Of a DNA stretch of 28,986 nt, positions 8,013 through 15,497 are shown in pieces; positions within the stretch are counted from its first letter, which is position 1; every line of letters starts with the position of its first letter. The stretch is from the NCBI GenBank assembly GCA_002354805.1, contig DEMH01000008.1:64844-93829 (forward strand), in the 5' to 3' direction. Under the pieces are notes generated by a model. It was not told the DNA's origin. It ran no database searches and saw only the letters and a program-made list of their open reading frames with translations. Made by a program: the position numbers and the translations under genes. Source of the DNA: Gammaproteobacteria bacterium UBA2675 (GTDB lineage: Bacteria > Pseudomonadota > Gammaproteobacteria > Pseudomonadales > Pseudohongiellaceae).

Positions 8013-9074
8013 ATGCAGACACTGACAATCACCCGCCCCGACGACTGGCACCTGCACCTGCGCGACGGCGACGTGTTACAGGACCTGGTCGGCCACACTG
8101 CCAGCCAGTTCGCCCGGGCCATCGTCATGCCCAATCTGAAACCACCTGTCACCACCACCGAAGCGGCCCTGGCCTATCGCCAGCGCATACTCGCGGCGCG
8201 CCCGGCAGGCAACAGCTTTGAACCCCAGATGACGCTGTATCTCACGGATCAATTGAGCCCTGAGGAAGTGCGCAAGGCGCACGCGAGCGGCTACGTGCGC
8301 GCCGTCAAATATTACCCGGCCGGCGCCACTACCAACTCCGAAAGCGGCGTCACCGCCATTGAAAAAGTCTACCCCGTGCTGGAGACCATGGCCGAGATTG
8401 GCATGCCATTGCTGGTGCACGGCGAAGTTACCGACAACGAAGTCGATATCTTCGACCGCGAAAAAATGTTCATCGATAACATACTGGCACCACTGCGCGA
8501 GCGATTTCCCGAGTTGCGTGTGGTGCTAGAACACATAACCACCGCCGATGCTGCGCAGTTTGTCCGCGGCAGCGAAGGCGACCTGGCGGCCACCATTACA
8601 CCGCAACACCTGATGTACAACCGCAACCACCTGCTGGTCGGCGGCGTACGCCCGCACCTGTACTGCCTGCCAATACTAAAACGCAATGTGCATCAGCGCG
8701 CCCTGCTGGAAGTGGCCATCAGTGGCGACTCACGTTTCTTCCTGGGTACCGATTCTGCGCCGCACGCGCGTCCTACCAAGGAAACCGCCTGCGGCTGTGC
8801 CGGATGCTACAGCGCCCATGCCGCCATAGAACTCTATGCCGAGATATTTGAGGATGCCGGCGCACTGGGCAAACTGGAGGCCTTTGCTTCCTTCCACGGG
8901 CCGGACTTCTACAAACTGCCACGTAACAGCGACACCATTACTCTTGAACGCAAGGAATGGCAGGTGCCGGCCACCTACCCCTTCGGCGATGGCACGCTGG
9001 TACCGCTGCGTGCTGGTGAAACCATGCGCTGGCGTCTTGTCGGTTCCGTCACAGGGAGCAGTGCCAATGCATGA
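8013..9074 (+). CDS. pyrC: Dihydroorotase, class II
   Basis: PyrC closes N-carbamoyl-aspartate to dihydroorotate in pyrimidine synthesis. The 353-residue protein is close to the E. coli length. Zinc-site motifs are visible: HLHLRDG at the N-terminus, the carboxylated Lys in AVKYYPAGATTNS, LVHGEV, LEHITT and the catalytic Asp in LGTDSAPH. The frame is open 37 codons upstream, overlapping motY, but the ATG at 8013 gives the normal start (MQTLTITRPDDWHLHLRDG). The stop overlaps the start of rnt by 8 bases, so the two are translationally coupled, as in the pyrC-rnt pair I recall from Pseudomonas. Confidence 0.96.
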   Translation: MQTLTITRPDDWHLHLRDGDVLQDLVGHTASQFARAIVMPNLKPPVTTTEAALAYRQRILAARPAGNSFEPQMTLYLTDQLSPEEVRKAHASGYVRAVKYYPAGATTNSESGVTAIEKVYPVLETMAEIGMPLLVHGEVTDNEVDIFDREKMFIDNILAPLRERFPELRVVLEHITTADAAQFVRGSEGDLAATITPQHLMYNRNHLLVGGVRPHLYCLPILKRNVHQRALLEVAISGDSRFFLGTDSAPHARPTKETACGCAGCYSAHAAIELYAEIFEDAGALGKLEAFASFHGPDFYKLPRNSDTITLERKEWQVPATYPFGDGTLVPLRAGETMRWRLVGSVTGSSANA

Positions 9075-9714
9075 TCATGACGATAACGACTCAACAGAAA
9101 GCCCACTGAGTAATCGCTTTCGTGGCTACCTGCCGGTAGTCGTGGATATCGAATGTGGCGGCTTCAACGCCAAAACCGATGCCATTCTGGAAATTGCTGC
9201 CGTCATTCTGGGCATGGACGAAAAAGGCCGGCTGCTGCCAGAGCAGACGCACTTTCATCGTGTCATCCCCTTCCCTGGCGCCAATATCGAAGAGGCCGCC
9301 CTGAAGTTTACGGGTATTAACCCCTACCACCCGCTGCGTATTGCCCGCAACGAAAAAGATGTGTTTGGCGACCTGTTCAAAGTCATCCGCACAGCCATGA
9401 AAACGCATAGCTGCAAACGCGCGATCCTGGTGGCACACAACGCCCACTTCGACCATGGCTTTATCAATGCAGCCACTGCGCGTCATGACCTCAAGCGCAA
9501 CCCCTTCCACCCCTTCTCAAGCTTTGACACCGCCACCCTCAGCGGCCTGGCCTACGGACAGACCGTGCTGGCCCGCGCCTGCGAAGCCGCCGGCATTGAG
9601 TTTGATACCAAGTCGGCACATTCGGCCAAGTATGACGCAGAACGCACAGCGGAGCTTTTCTGCGGCATTGTCAACAAGTGGCAGCAGCTCGGCGGCTGGC
9701 CTCTGCGAGGTTAA
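9067..9714 (+). CDS. rnt: Ribonuclease T, 3'-5' exoribonuclease
   Basis: RNase T trims the 3' ends of tRNA and other stable RNAs. The protein is 215 residues, the same as the E. coli enzyme, and shows the DEDDh motifs: VDIECGGFN, the middle Asp in HNAHFDHGFI, and HSAKYDAERTAELF. The start ATG overlaps the end of pyrC and is preceded by GGGAG. The N-terminus is unusually rich in His and Asp (MHDHDDNDSTE). The TAA stop at 9712-9714 is formed by the first bases of the palindromic repeat that follows, so the exact C-terminus may have been set by that insertion. Confidence 0.95.
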   Translation: MHDHDDNDSTESPLSNRFRGYLPVVVDIECGGFNAKTDAILEIAAVILGMDEKGRLLPEQTHFHRVIPFPGANIEEAALKFTGINPYHPLRIARNEKDVFGDLFKVIRTAMKTHSCKRAILVAHNAHFDHGFINAATARHDLKRNPFHPFSSFDTATLSGLAYGQTVLARACEAAGIEFDTKSAHSAKYDAERTAELFCGIVNKWQQLGGWPLRG

Positions 9715-9795
9715 AGGGTTAAAGGGGACGGTTAAAGGGGACGGAGGGATTTACGAACGTAAATCCCTCCGTCCCCTTTAACCGTCCCCTTTAAC
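9711..9795. repeat. Palindromic repeat, 78-bp perfect palindrome with doubled arms
   Basis: Arms 9718-9755 and 9758-9795 (38 bases each) are exact reverse complements around a 2-base loop. Each arm holds the core plus a second outer copy of GTTAAAGGGGACG. On the left a third, shortened arm end (TTAAAGG) begins at 9711. The stop codons of both convergent neighbours, rnt (9712-9714) and the DUF2235 gene (9791-9793), lie inside the repeat, each made of the TAA in its outer edge. It probably acts as a bidirectional transcript end. Confidence 0.95.
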
Positions 9796-10903
9796 TCAAC
9801 AGCAAGTTTGCAGGCGGGTCTTCCGGCCGACTGGGCGCCTCCCAGCGTTGCAGAACGCTCGGATGGATGGACTCCCCTGGCGCGCCGGTGAGGATTTCGC
9901 GTGGGCCGGCGCGGCCCAGCAACGGCGCCCGGTACATCGGCGACAGCGAGCAGCGCAGCTCACCAAACACATTGGGATCAATGCGCTGTTTTACATAATC
10001 ATGATTGATCAGCAGGCCGTGCTGTTCGGCTTTTTCCAGCATCCACTTCAGCGCGATATCTGACAGGCCGGCATCCACATAACCACCACCGACATTGGAG
10101 TGTACGCCGGCAAACCAGACCTGCTCGATGTTCTGAATCTGCTGCGGCAACGGCCACTGCCACAGTGTGGGCTGAAATGGCGCACGTTTTTCGTTAATGG
10201 CCAGCGCATGGTAGGCATTGATGATGTTGGTACCCAGGCGGGCATTGTGAAAGCCATGACGCCGCCGCGTCAGCCAGCCAAACGGGCCGCGCGTGGGCAG
10301 ACCCAGCGCGCCGACTGTGTCCCAGACACCGATAAAATGTACAGTGCCATCATTGCTGTAATGGCGGGCACGAAATTCGCGGATGGCGATATTGCGGGCG
10401 GAACCCGGTTTCATACGGTAAAGGCGCGTCGCATGCTGTGTTATCTGCTCCGCCTGCCGGGCAGTGGGAGGGGTATAGCGAGGTGTACGAGGCGATACCT
10501 GCCGGGGAATGCCGCACAGATCCAGCATGCCGGCCAGACTGCGCGCGGCGAATGCGCCCCGGCTGAAGCCGATCAGAAACAGCCTGTCACCGTCCCGATA
10601 ATGCCGCATTAACCAGGAATAGGCCTGGCGCATATTGCCAAACAAGCCACGTCCGGCCACGCCACCCCAGAGTTTATCGATACGGCCTGAGGTTCCCACG
10701 CCGGCGTCGTAGTAGCGCAGCTGTCTATCGTTGCCCGCATTGCTGCGGGGCGCCTGGGCACCGTGCAAGTTGTGTTCTGCGCCAAGCGCGTCAATCGCCG
10801 CCGCACGCACCATTTTCACCACATTGCTTGGCACCACCCTGTCCTGGTCACGCTGACCAGGCTGGTTCCAGGTGCCATCCAGGGCTATCAGTATATTTCG
10901 CAT
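9791..10903 (-). CDS. DUF2235 alpha/beta-hydrolase (Tle1-like lipase fold)
   Basis: The 370-residue protein starts with LIALDGTWN, the usual DUF2235 opening, and has the lipase nucleophile elbow GFSRGA (Ser114), a DTVGALG segment with a probable catalytic Asp and GVHSNVGGGY with a probable catalytic His. DUF2235 is the domain of type VI phospholipase effectors of the Tle1 group, but it also occurs in housekeeping-like stand-alone proteins. No T6SS gene, VgrG or immunity gene is adjacent, so an effector role is not supported here. No signal peptide is seen. A strong AGGAGG lies seven bases before the ATG. It follows the DUF6165-like gene by 35 bases on the same strand. Its stop codon lies in the palindromic repeat shared with rnt. 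Confidence 0.82.
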   Translation of the reverse strand: MRNILIALDGTWNQPGQRDQDRVVPSNVVKMVRAAAIDALGAEHNLHGAQAPRSNAGNDRQLRYYDAGVGTSGRIDKLWGGVAGRGLFGNMRQAYSWLMRHYRDGDRLFLIGFSRGAFAARSLAGMLDLCGIPRQVSPRTPRYTPPTARQAEQITQHATRLYRMKPGSARNIAIREFRARHYSNDGTVHFIGVWDTVGALGLPTRGPFGWLTRRRHGFHNARLGTNIINAYHALAINEKRAPFQPTLWQWPLPQQIQNIEQVWFAGVHSNVGGGYVDAGLSDIALKWMLEKAEQHGLLINHDYVKQRIDPNVFGELRCSLSPMYRAPLLGRAGPREILTGAPGESIHPSVLQRWEAPSRPEDPPANLLLS

Positions 10904-10938
10904 GGTCTCGCCTCCTATTGGAGGTTATAGACCACCGA

Positions 10939-11337
10939 TCAATGTGCTGCGTGATTTTTTTCTTCGATAATTGCCGGACCTGCGAGGAAGTTAATCCGGC
11001 GTTTCACCGATGCCCTTTCGTCTCTGGTGATATAGGCGCTGCGAGCCAGGCGAATAAAGTATTCCGAGAAGTCATGAACCTGTTCACAATCACGCAGGGC
11101 TTCCTCAATCTCCCAAAGGGCTTCATTCATGCCCTGCAGCTCCTCCAGCAGCGGCTGCAGCGCAGGATTGGTCAGCAAGGCAGAACCCGTCAGCTCCAGG
11201 GCCGCCAGCTCCTGCTCCACATTGAGCAGACTGTCCGTGTCGTCCATTCGTTGGCGCCTGATGCGCAAAATACTGATCCTGTCGACCAGCTCGCCGGCCA
11301 ACACCGGTGCGCGATAGAAACTGCCTGGCTCAGCCAT
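10939..11337 (-). CDS. Small DUF6165-like protein
   Basis: The protein of about 132 residues is mostly helical and acidic, with APVLAGELVDRISILRIRRQRM near the N-terminus. This resembles the DUF6165 family, whose members I recall near lipopolysaccharide genes; the function is unknown. ATGs at 11343 and 11337 are both available; AAGGGG is placed better for the second. There is no signal peptide or membrane segment. The gene is probably co-transcribed with the DUF2235 gene and diverges from ugd, which adds weak support for a surface-polysaccharide link. Confidence 0.6.
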   Translation of the reverse strand: MAEPGSFYRAPVLAGELVDRISILRIRRQRMDDTDSLLNVEQELAALELTGSALLTNPALQPLLEELQGMNEALWEIEEALRDCEQVHDFSEYFIRLARSAYITRDERASVKRRINFLAGPAIIEEKNHAAH

Positions 11338-11445
11338 GCTCATATCCCCTTGCTTCCGTCCTATCCCAAGCGTAGCACAATCGCCACAGGCTCGTGTTAA
11401 ACTCGGCGGATCAACAATACACGTCAGGCAGGAGAATCATTCAGG

Positions 11446-12612
11446 ATGAAAATTACGATTGCGGGCACCGGATATGTGGGACTGTCCAATGCGGTGCTGC
11501 TGGCTCAGCACCACGAAGTAACAGCGCTGGATATCATGCCGGAAAAAGTCGCCATGATTAATGCTGGCCAAAGCCCGATCGTAGACGCCGAAATTGAGGA
11601 TTTTCTGGCCAACCGCACCCTGCACCTCACCGCCACCATGGACAAACAGCAGGCCTACGAAGACGCCGACTTTGTCATCATCGCCACGCCCACCGATTAC
11701 GACCCTGACACCAACTACTTCAACACCACATCGGTCGAGTCGGTCATCCAGGACGTCTTGCGCATCAACCCCAATGCCGTGATGGTCATCAAATCGACCG
11801 TGCCTGTCGGCTACACGGCAGATGCGCGGGAGCGGTTTGGTACGGACAATCTGATTTTCTCGCCAGAGTTTCTGCGTGAAGGTCGCGCCCTGTATGACAA
11901 CCTGCACCCCAGTCGCATTATCGTCGGTGAACGCTCAGAACGAGCCCAGCAATTTGCCGATCTGCTCAGAAGCAGCTCGTTAAAACCCGATGCGGCCGTG
12001 CTGCTGATTGACTCAACCGAAGCGGAAGCGGTCAAGCTGTTCAGCAACACTTACCTGGCCATGCGTGTTGCCTATTTCAACGAACTGGACAGCTACGCCG
12101 CCACACACGGGCTGAATACCCGTCATATCATCGACGGCGTCTGCCTGGACCCGCGCATCGGCAATCACTACAACAACCCCTCCTTCGGATACGGCGGTTA
12201 CTGTCTGCCCAAAGACACCAAACAACTGCTGGCCAACTACGAAGATGTGCCGCAAAACCTGATTCGCGCCATCGTAGATTCCAACACCTCACGCAAGGAC
12301 TATATCGCCAACTCCATTATCGCCAGACAGCCCAAGACTGTCGGTGTCTACCGGCTTATCATGAAGGCAGGTTCCGACAATTTCCGCGCCTCCAGCATTC
12401 AGGGCATCATGAAGCGCATCAAAGCCAAGGGCATCCCCGTTGTGGTTTACGAGCCCGAGCTGGATCAGCCGGAGTTCTTCAAGTCCCGGGTCACCCACGA
12501 CCTGGAGTCGTTCAAATCTGAGTGCGACATCATCATCGCCAACCGCATGACCGAGCTGCTGGCTGATGTGGCAGACAAGGTGTATACGCGCGATCTGTTT
12601 GGCAGCGACTAA
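11446..12612 (+). CDS. ugd: UDP-glucose 6-dehydrogenase
   Basis: Ugd oxidises UDP-glucose to UDP-glucuronate with two NAD+. The protein is 388 residues, like E. coli Ugd. The NAD-binding loop AGTGYVGLSNA is at the N-terminus, KSTVPVGYT and SPEFLREGRAL follow, and the catalytic Cys253 lies in GYGGYCLPKDTKQ. AGGAG lies 11 bases before the ATG. Its product is the substrate expected for the epimerase encoded at 17939-18991, although the two genes are now separated by more than 5 kb of unrelated genes. A palindromic repeat follows a few bases after the stop. Confidence 0.96.
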   Translation: MKITIAGTGYVGLSNAVLLAQHHEVTALDIMPEKVAMINAGQSPIVDAEIEDFLANRTLHLTATMDKQQAYEDADFVIIATPTDYDPDTNYFNTTSVESVIQDVLRINPNAVMVIKSTVPVGYTADARERFGTDNLIFSPEFLREGRALYDNLHPSRIIVGERSERAQQFADLLRSSSLKPDAAVLLIDSTEAEAVKLFSNTYLAMRVAYFNELDSYAATHGLNTRHIIDGVCLDPRIGNHYNNPSFGYGGYCLPKDTKQLLANYEDVPQNLIRAIVDSNTSRKDYIANSIIARQPKTVGVYRLIMKAGSDNFRASSIQGIMKRIKAKGIPVVVYEPELDQPEFFKSRVTHDLESFKSECDIIIANRMTELLADVADKVYTRDLFGSD

Positions 12613-12618
12613 AAGGCT

Positions 12619-12666
12619 TAAAGGGGACGGAGGGATTTACGACCGTAAATCCCTCCGTCCCCTTTA
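12619..12666. repeat. Palindromic repeat, 48 bp
   Basis: Arms 12619-12641 and 12644-12666 are exact reverse complements (23 bases each) around a 2-base loop. It begins six bases after the ugd stop and ends three bases before the AAGGAGGG Shine-Dalgarno sequence of the next gene, so it fills the gap almost exactly. Confidence 0.93.
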
Positions 12667-12683
12667 CCAAGGAGGGCGCACCC

Positions 12684-13370
12684 GTGAACACAATCATTCA
12701 GCCAGCAACACTGCTTTTTTGCGTAGCCTCGCTTCTGGCTGCAAACACAGCCCACTCAGAATCCGCATTCCCTGCACCCGTTATTGACACAGAGTCTTTG
12801 TTGCGATCAGTTGAAAGCATGGGGTATCAAGGCACAATAACCGAGAACAATCTGCTGCTAGTGTCGATGCCCGACGATGTGCGACTTGTCGGCAAGTTCT
12901 CTGCGTATCCACATGAACCGGACAATGCCCGTGACAAACCGTGTGGAGAGATCACCATCTATCAAGGCTGGTCTGTGACAGGCACGAATGCCCCTGCTAT
13001 CAGGGCGTTCTCAGCACAATGCGAGAGCGGGAAAAGTCAGAACATTCTGCCAGTCATCGAGGATTCAGCATTCCACGACATGATGGCTTACGACAATCTG
13101 GACTACACGGTTGGCAATCGTTACGGCTCTGTTAATGTCAAGGATGTGGATGTTTTTCTGCCTGATTTTTATGTATTGCCGTTGACCCATGATGACAGGA
13201 TGACACTGCAGGCCAGCACTCATCCGTCCGGCGTAGTATTACAAATTCACAGTACTAATGACGACCAGTCGCTTAACTACATCCTGCTTACCTCCGAAGG
13301 CAAGCAGCGCTTTTGGGGCGGTCAACCCACTGTAATAGAAGGTGAATTTATTCGCGGCATGCCGCCTTAA
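12684..13370 (+). CDS. Secreted protein of unknown function
   Basis: The 228-residue product has a clear signal peptide (hydrophobic LLFCVASLLAANTA, predicted cleavage near HSES), so it is periplasmic or exported. I do not recognise the family. The mature part has two Cys residues, both in the middle (DKPCGEI and SAQCESG), which could form a disulfide, and no membrane segment. The GTG start at 12684 is chosen because AAGGAGGG lies at ideal spacing before it. It is on the same strand as ugd but separated by a palindromic repeat, so it may rely on read-through. The following 243 bases hold only a hairpin. Confidence 0.72.
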   Translation: MNTIIQPATLLFCVASLLAANTAHSESAFPAPVIDTESLLRSVESMGYQGTITENNLLLVSMPDDVRLVGKFSAYPHEPDNARDKPCGEITIYQGWSVTGTNAPAIRAFSAQCESGKSQNILPVIEDSAFHDMMAYDNLDYTVGNRYGSVNVKDVDVFLPDFYVLPLTHDDRMTLQASTHPSGVVLQIHSTNDDQSLNYILLTSEGKQRFWGGQPTVIEGEFIRGMPP

Positions 13371-13518
13371 TTGCATGGGCACATAGTGCCCGCGACGTTT
13401 CTCCGATACTCCACACGCAACCACTAACAGTCACACCACTAGTACTGCTGCTCATCAAATATCCTTCTCTGCATTGCAGAAATTTGCCATGGGAAAAACC
13501 GTGAACATGCAAGCTGTT

Positions 13519-13559
13519 AAGTTGTCCAAATAGTAATGCCTTAATTATTTGGTCAACTT
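13519..13559. promoter_or_regulatory. Long hairpin upstream of the PfpI-like gene
   Basis: AAGTTGTCCAAATA and TATTTGGTCAACTT pair over 14 bases with one mismatch around a 13-base loop. It lies about 55 bases upstream of the next start codon. It has no T tract. It could be an operator or a transcript leader structure; its role is unknown. Elsewhere the 13371-13613 gap shows nothing I can name. Confidence 0.4.
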
Positions 13560-13613
13560 CAGGAGCCATGTGTTCCTGAAATCATTGGGATCAAGCGATG
13601 GAAGGAGGTTGTT

Positions 13614-14189
13614 ATGGATAATCAGACTCAATCAAAAACCACAAACGAGCACGTAAAAGGCAAAAAAGTGGCGATTCTGGTCACGAACGGCTTCGAACAG
13701 AGCGAGTTCACCGAGCCGCGACAGGCCCTTGAAGATGCTGGCGCCGTAACCACAGTGGTTTCACTGGATCAGGGCCCTATTCATGGTATGCATCATCACA
13801 CGCTGGGCGACCACTTTGATGTCGACAAGACCATTAGTCAGGTCAAATGTGACGATTTTGATGCGCTTCTAATTCCCGGTGGTGTCACCAACCCGGATGC
13901 GCTACGCGGCAATGATGACGCCGTGGCCTTCGCGCGCGACTTTGTAAAGTCAGGAAAGCCCACATTTGCGATATGCCACGGCCCGCAGGTATTGATCACG
14001 GCGGGCGTGGTCAAAGGCCACACGATGACATCCTACAAAACCGTCAAAATCGATCTGGAGAATGCGGGTGCACACTGGGTGGACAAGTCTGTTGTCGTCG
14101 ATGAAGGGCTGGTGACCAGCCGCAATCCCAAAGACATTCCGGACTTTAATGCCAAGATGCTTGAGGAGCTGGCTGAGGGTCGGCACTGA
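13614..14189 (+). CDS. DJ-1/PfpI superfamily protein (type 1 glutamine amidotransferase-like)
   Basis: The 191-residue protein has the PfpI core: AILVTNGFEQSEFTEP with the conserved Glu near the N-terminus, DALLIPGG in the middle and the nucleophile elbow AICHGPQVL with Cys121. YKTVKIDLENAGAHWVDKSVVVD and NLVTSRNPKDI-type segments complete the family (here GLVTSRNPKDIPDF). Members act as stress-linked chaperones, glyoxalases/deglycases or proteases; which applies here cannot be read. GAAGGAGG lies six bases before the ATG. It appears to be a single-gene unit with a hairpin upstream and a decayed palindromic repeat downstream. Confidence 0.9.
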   Translation: MDNQTQSKTTNEHVKGKKVAILVTNGFEQSEFTEPRQALEDAGAVTTVVSLDQGPIHGMHHHTLGDHFDVDKTISQVKCDDFDALLIPGGVTNPDALRGNDDAVAFARDFVKSGKPTFAICHGPQVLITAGVVKGHTMTSYKTVKIDLENAGAHWVDKSVVVDEGLVTSRNPKDIPDFNAKMLEELAEGRH

Positions 14190-14209
14190 TTCTGTGTCCG
14201 GGGTACACC

Positions 14210-14309
14210 GGGCCTAAAGACCCAAAGGACCTAAAGGACGCAGAGGGCCTAAAGACCCAGAGGGCCTAAAGGGGACGGAGGGATTTAACTCGCCAACCCC
14301 CTCCGTCCC
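14210..14309. repeat. Decayed palindromic repeat preceded by a short tandem array
   Basis: From 14210 there are about four units of 17-18 bases of the type GGGCCTAAAGACCCAGA (the second reads GGACCTAAAGGACGCAGA), the last running into the left arm TAAAGGGGACGGAGGGATTT at 14267-14286. The right arm is reduced to CCCTCCGTCCC (14298-14309) and lacks the TAAAT and CTTTA ends. The array seems to have grown from an arm end, as at 9711-9795, and then diverged. Confidence 0.8.
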
Positions 14310-14326
14310 GTCATGCCTGGAGCTCT

Positions 14327-14731
14327 CTATCCAACTGAATCCTGCCACAAGAACCAACCCAGGCTCAGCACAAAAGCGAGCTGCATCGCTTCCACTCCAA
14401 ATAGTGGCACCGTCTCAAGTTCTTCTGAATGTCTCTGCTGCTTGCTGTTTCTATCCAGAATATGTTCAAGAACAAGTCCCGGAATGACGGCAATGAACAG
14501 CATTACGATTCGAGCTGTAAGCTCGGCCGTGCGCCCCAGCTCCGCAAACCACAAAAAGCCGAATAAAAGGCTAAAGGCGGTAGAACAAAACGCAACTAGC
14601 TGCCTGATTGCGCGCAACTGTTGATGCGTCAGGATGTCCGGACGGTTTCTGCTGAAAGGCAGCAGCGGACGGGCTATTCTAATCAAGCTTAAATCCCCTT
14701 GAGATTGATGAGATAAAGTGTCTGACGTCAA
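14327..14731 (-). CDS. Small membrane protein, candidate immunity protein of the adjacent peptide
   Basis: The protein has up to 134 residues and three hydrophobic segments (about VAFCSTAFSLLFGFLWF, IVMLFIAVIPGLVL, and AMQLAFVLSLGWFLW at the C-terminus). No family is recognised. It starts seven bases after the stop of the double-glycine-leader peptide gene, on the same strand. Small multi-span proteins directly after bacteriocin genes are often immunity proteins, so this is a reasonable inference but not a demonstration. The start is uncertain: a TTG at 14731 is the longest choice, while a second TTG at about 14689 has AAGGGG eight bases before it. The stop lies close to the decayed repeat. 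Confidence 0.6.
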   Translation of the reverse strand: MTSDTLSHQSQGDLSLIRIARPLLPFSRNRPDILTHQQLRAIRQLVAFCSTAFSLLFGFLWFAELGRTAELTARIVMLFIAVIPGLVLEHILDRNSKQQRHSEELETVPLFGVEAMQLAFVLSLGWFLWQDSVG

Positions 14732-14738
14732 AATCTGG

Positions 14739-14969
14739 TCAGGACTCTTCCTCCATCATTCCCAATGCCATTCCCAATGTACCTACCGCAAAAATAACGG
14801 AGCGCCCGAACATGCCTGCAGGAGATAACCCTGCCATCATAGCTCCGATCGATATGACGGTACCTATATCTTGCATGGAACCTTCCGTCGACGGCGCGCG
14901 ATTAGCAACATCGGGAACTGAGATTCCTCCAGCCACCAATTGACAATCTCTGATACTAAGTTCTTGCAT
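14739..14969 (-). CDS. Candidate class II microcin/bacteriocin precursor with double-glycine leader
   Basis: The 76-residue peptide begins MQELSIRDCQLVAGG, which has the pattern of leaders cut after Gly-Gly by peptidase-C39 ABC exporters (acidic and hydrophobic residues at fixed spacing, then V-x-GG). The mature part of about 61 residues is rich in Gly, Ala and Met, with a hydrophobic stretch (IGTVISIGAMMAGLSPAGMF, then FAVGTLGMALGMM) and small-residue spacing of the GxxxG type, typical of membrane-active class IIb-like peptides. It ends in MEEES. AAGGAG lies nine bases before the ATG. A membrane protein gene follows within seven bases. No C39 exporter is in the window, so one would have to be encoded elsewhere. 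Confidence 0.65.
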   Translation of the reverse strand: MQELSIRDCQLVAGGISVPDVANRAPSTEGSMQDIGTVISIGAMMAGLSPAGMFGRSVIFAVGTLGMALGMMEEES

Positions 14970-15015
14970 CGAAATTCACTCCTTCCCTGGACAAGTCAAC
15001 AATGTCATCAACCGC

Positions 15016-15031
15016 CCTGGCATGCGCCAGG
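15016..15031. promoter_or_regulatory. Perfect dyad in the leader of the peptide gene
   Basis: CCTGGC-ATGC-GCCAGG has exact 6-base arms. It lies 47 bases upstream of the start of the double-glycine peptide gene, downstream of an AT-rich TATAAATTAA stretch at 15041-15050 (read on the minus strand) that could be a -10 region. It may be an operator or a leader hairpin. Confidence 0.35.
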
Positions 15032-15116
15032 CAGTCTTACTTAATTTATAGACTAGATTTTAGTTACGTGCTGAAGAGGTAAGGTGATGTGCGCGACGAC
15101 CAAGAAGCCTTAACGG

Positions 15117-15497
15117 TCAGGCTCTATTGATCCACAGCAAGAATAAGGCGCCAACTAGCGCACACAGTACCGATGCCAGGGTGCCAATCAGGATGTATTC
15201 CGAGAACTGTCGATCGCGCAGTTGCCGCAGGCGTATCAGACCTTTTGCAGCCAGGACAAAACCGACTGAACCAAAGTCCCCCGTAAAATAAATCAGCAAT
15301 AGAATTATCGTCCGTTCCAGCATGCCAATGACCCGGCCTGCCTTGTATTCGTCTTCATCCAATTCAGCAGGATCGGTCCCCGTAACAGCTTTTTTCGGCA
15401 CCACATTGCACCAGTCGAACAACAACCGGATCAGGTAGTTGGCTTCATTAAGCAGCATTAGCAAAACAACCGCGACCCACAATACCGGTTGAGACAT
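15117..15497 (-). CDS. Membrane protein resembling the C-terminal half of DUF3307 proteins
   Basis: The 126-residue product has three or four hydrophobic segments and the pattern KAGRVIGMLERTIILLLIYF, then GFVLAAKGLIRLRQLRDRQFSEYILIGT. I recall this pattern from the C-terminal half of DUF3307 proteins, which often accompany SatD genes. The frame is open upstream of the first ATG (codons for VADLAGRFELA precede it) and overlaps the preceding gene by 40 bases. This half and the product at 15458-15775 may therefore be one protein of about 220 residues split by a frameshift, or two coupled genes. The function is unknown. Confidence 0.65.
   Translation of the reverse strand: MSQPVLWVAVVLLMLLNEANYLIRLLFDWCNVVPKKAVTGTDPAELDEDEYKAGRVIGMLERTIILLLIYFTGDFGSVGFVLAAKGLIRLRQLRDRQFSEYILIGTLASVLCALVGALFLLWINRA

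Noticed and set aside
10100..10612. Plus-strand frame opposite the DUF2235 gene
   Set aside because: A shadow of the conserved hydrolase, with unlikely composition.
13519..13559. Integron attC-like site
   Set aside because: The arms have GTT...AAC rather than the AAC...GTT core order of attC, and no cassette structure or integrase is seen.
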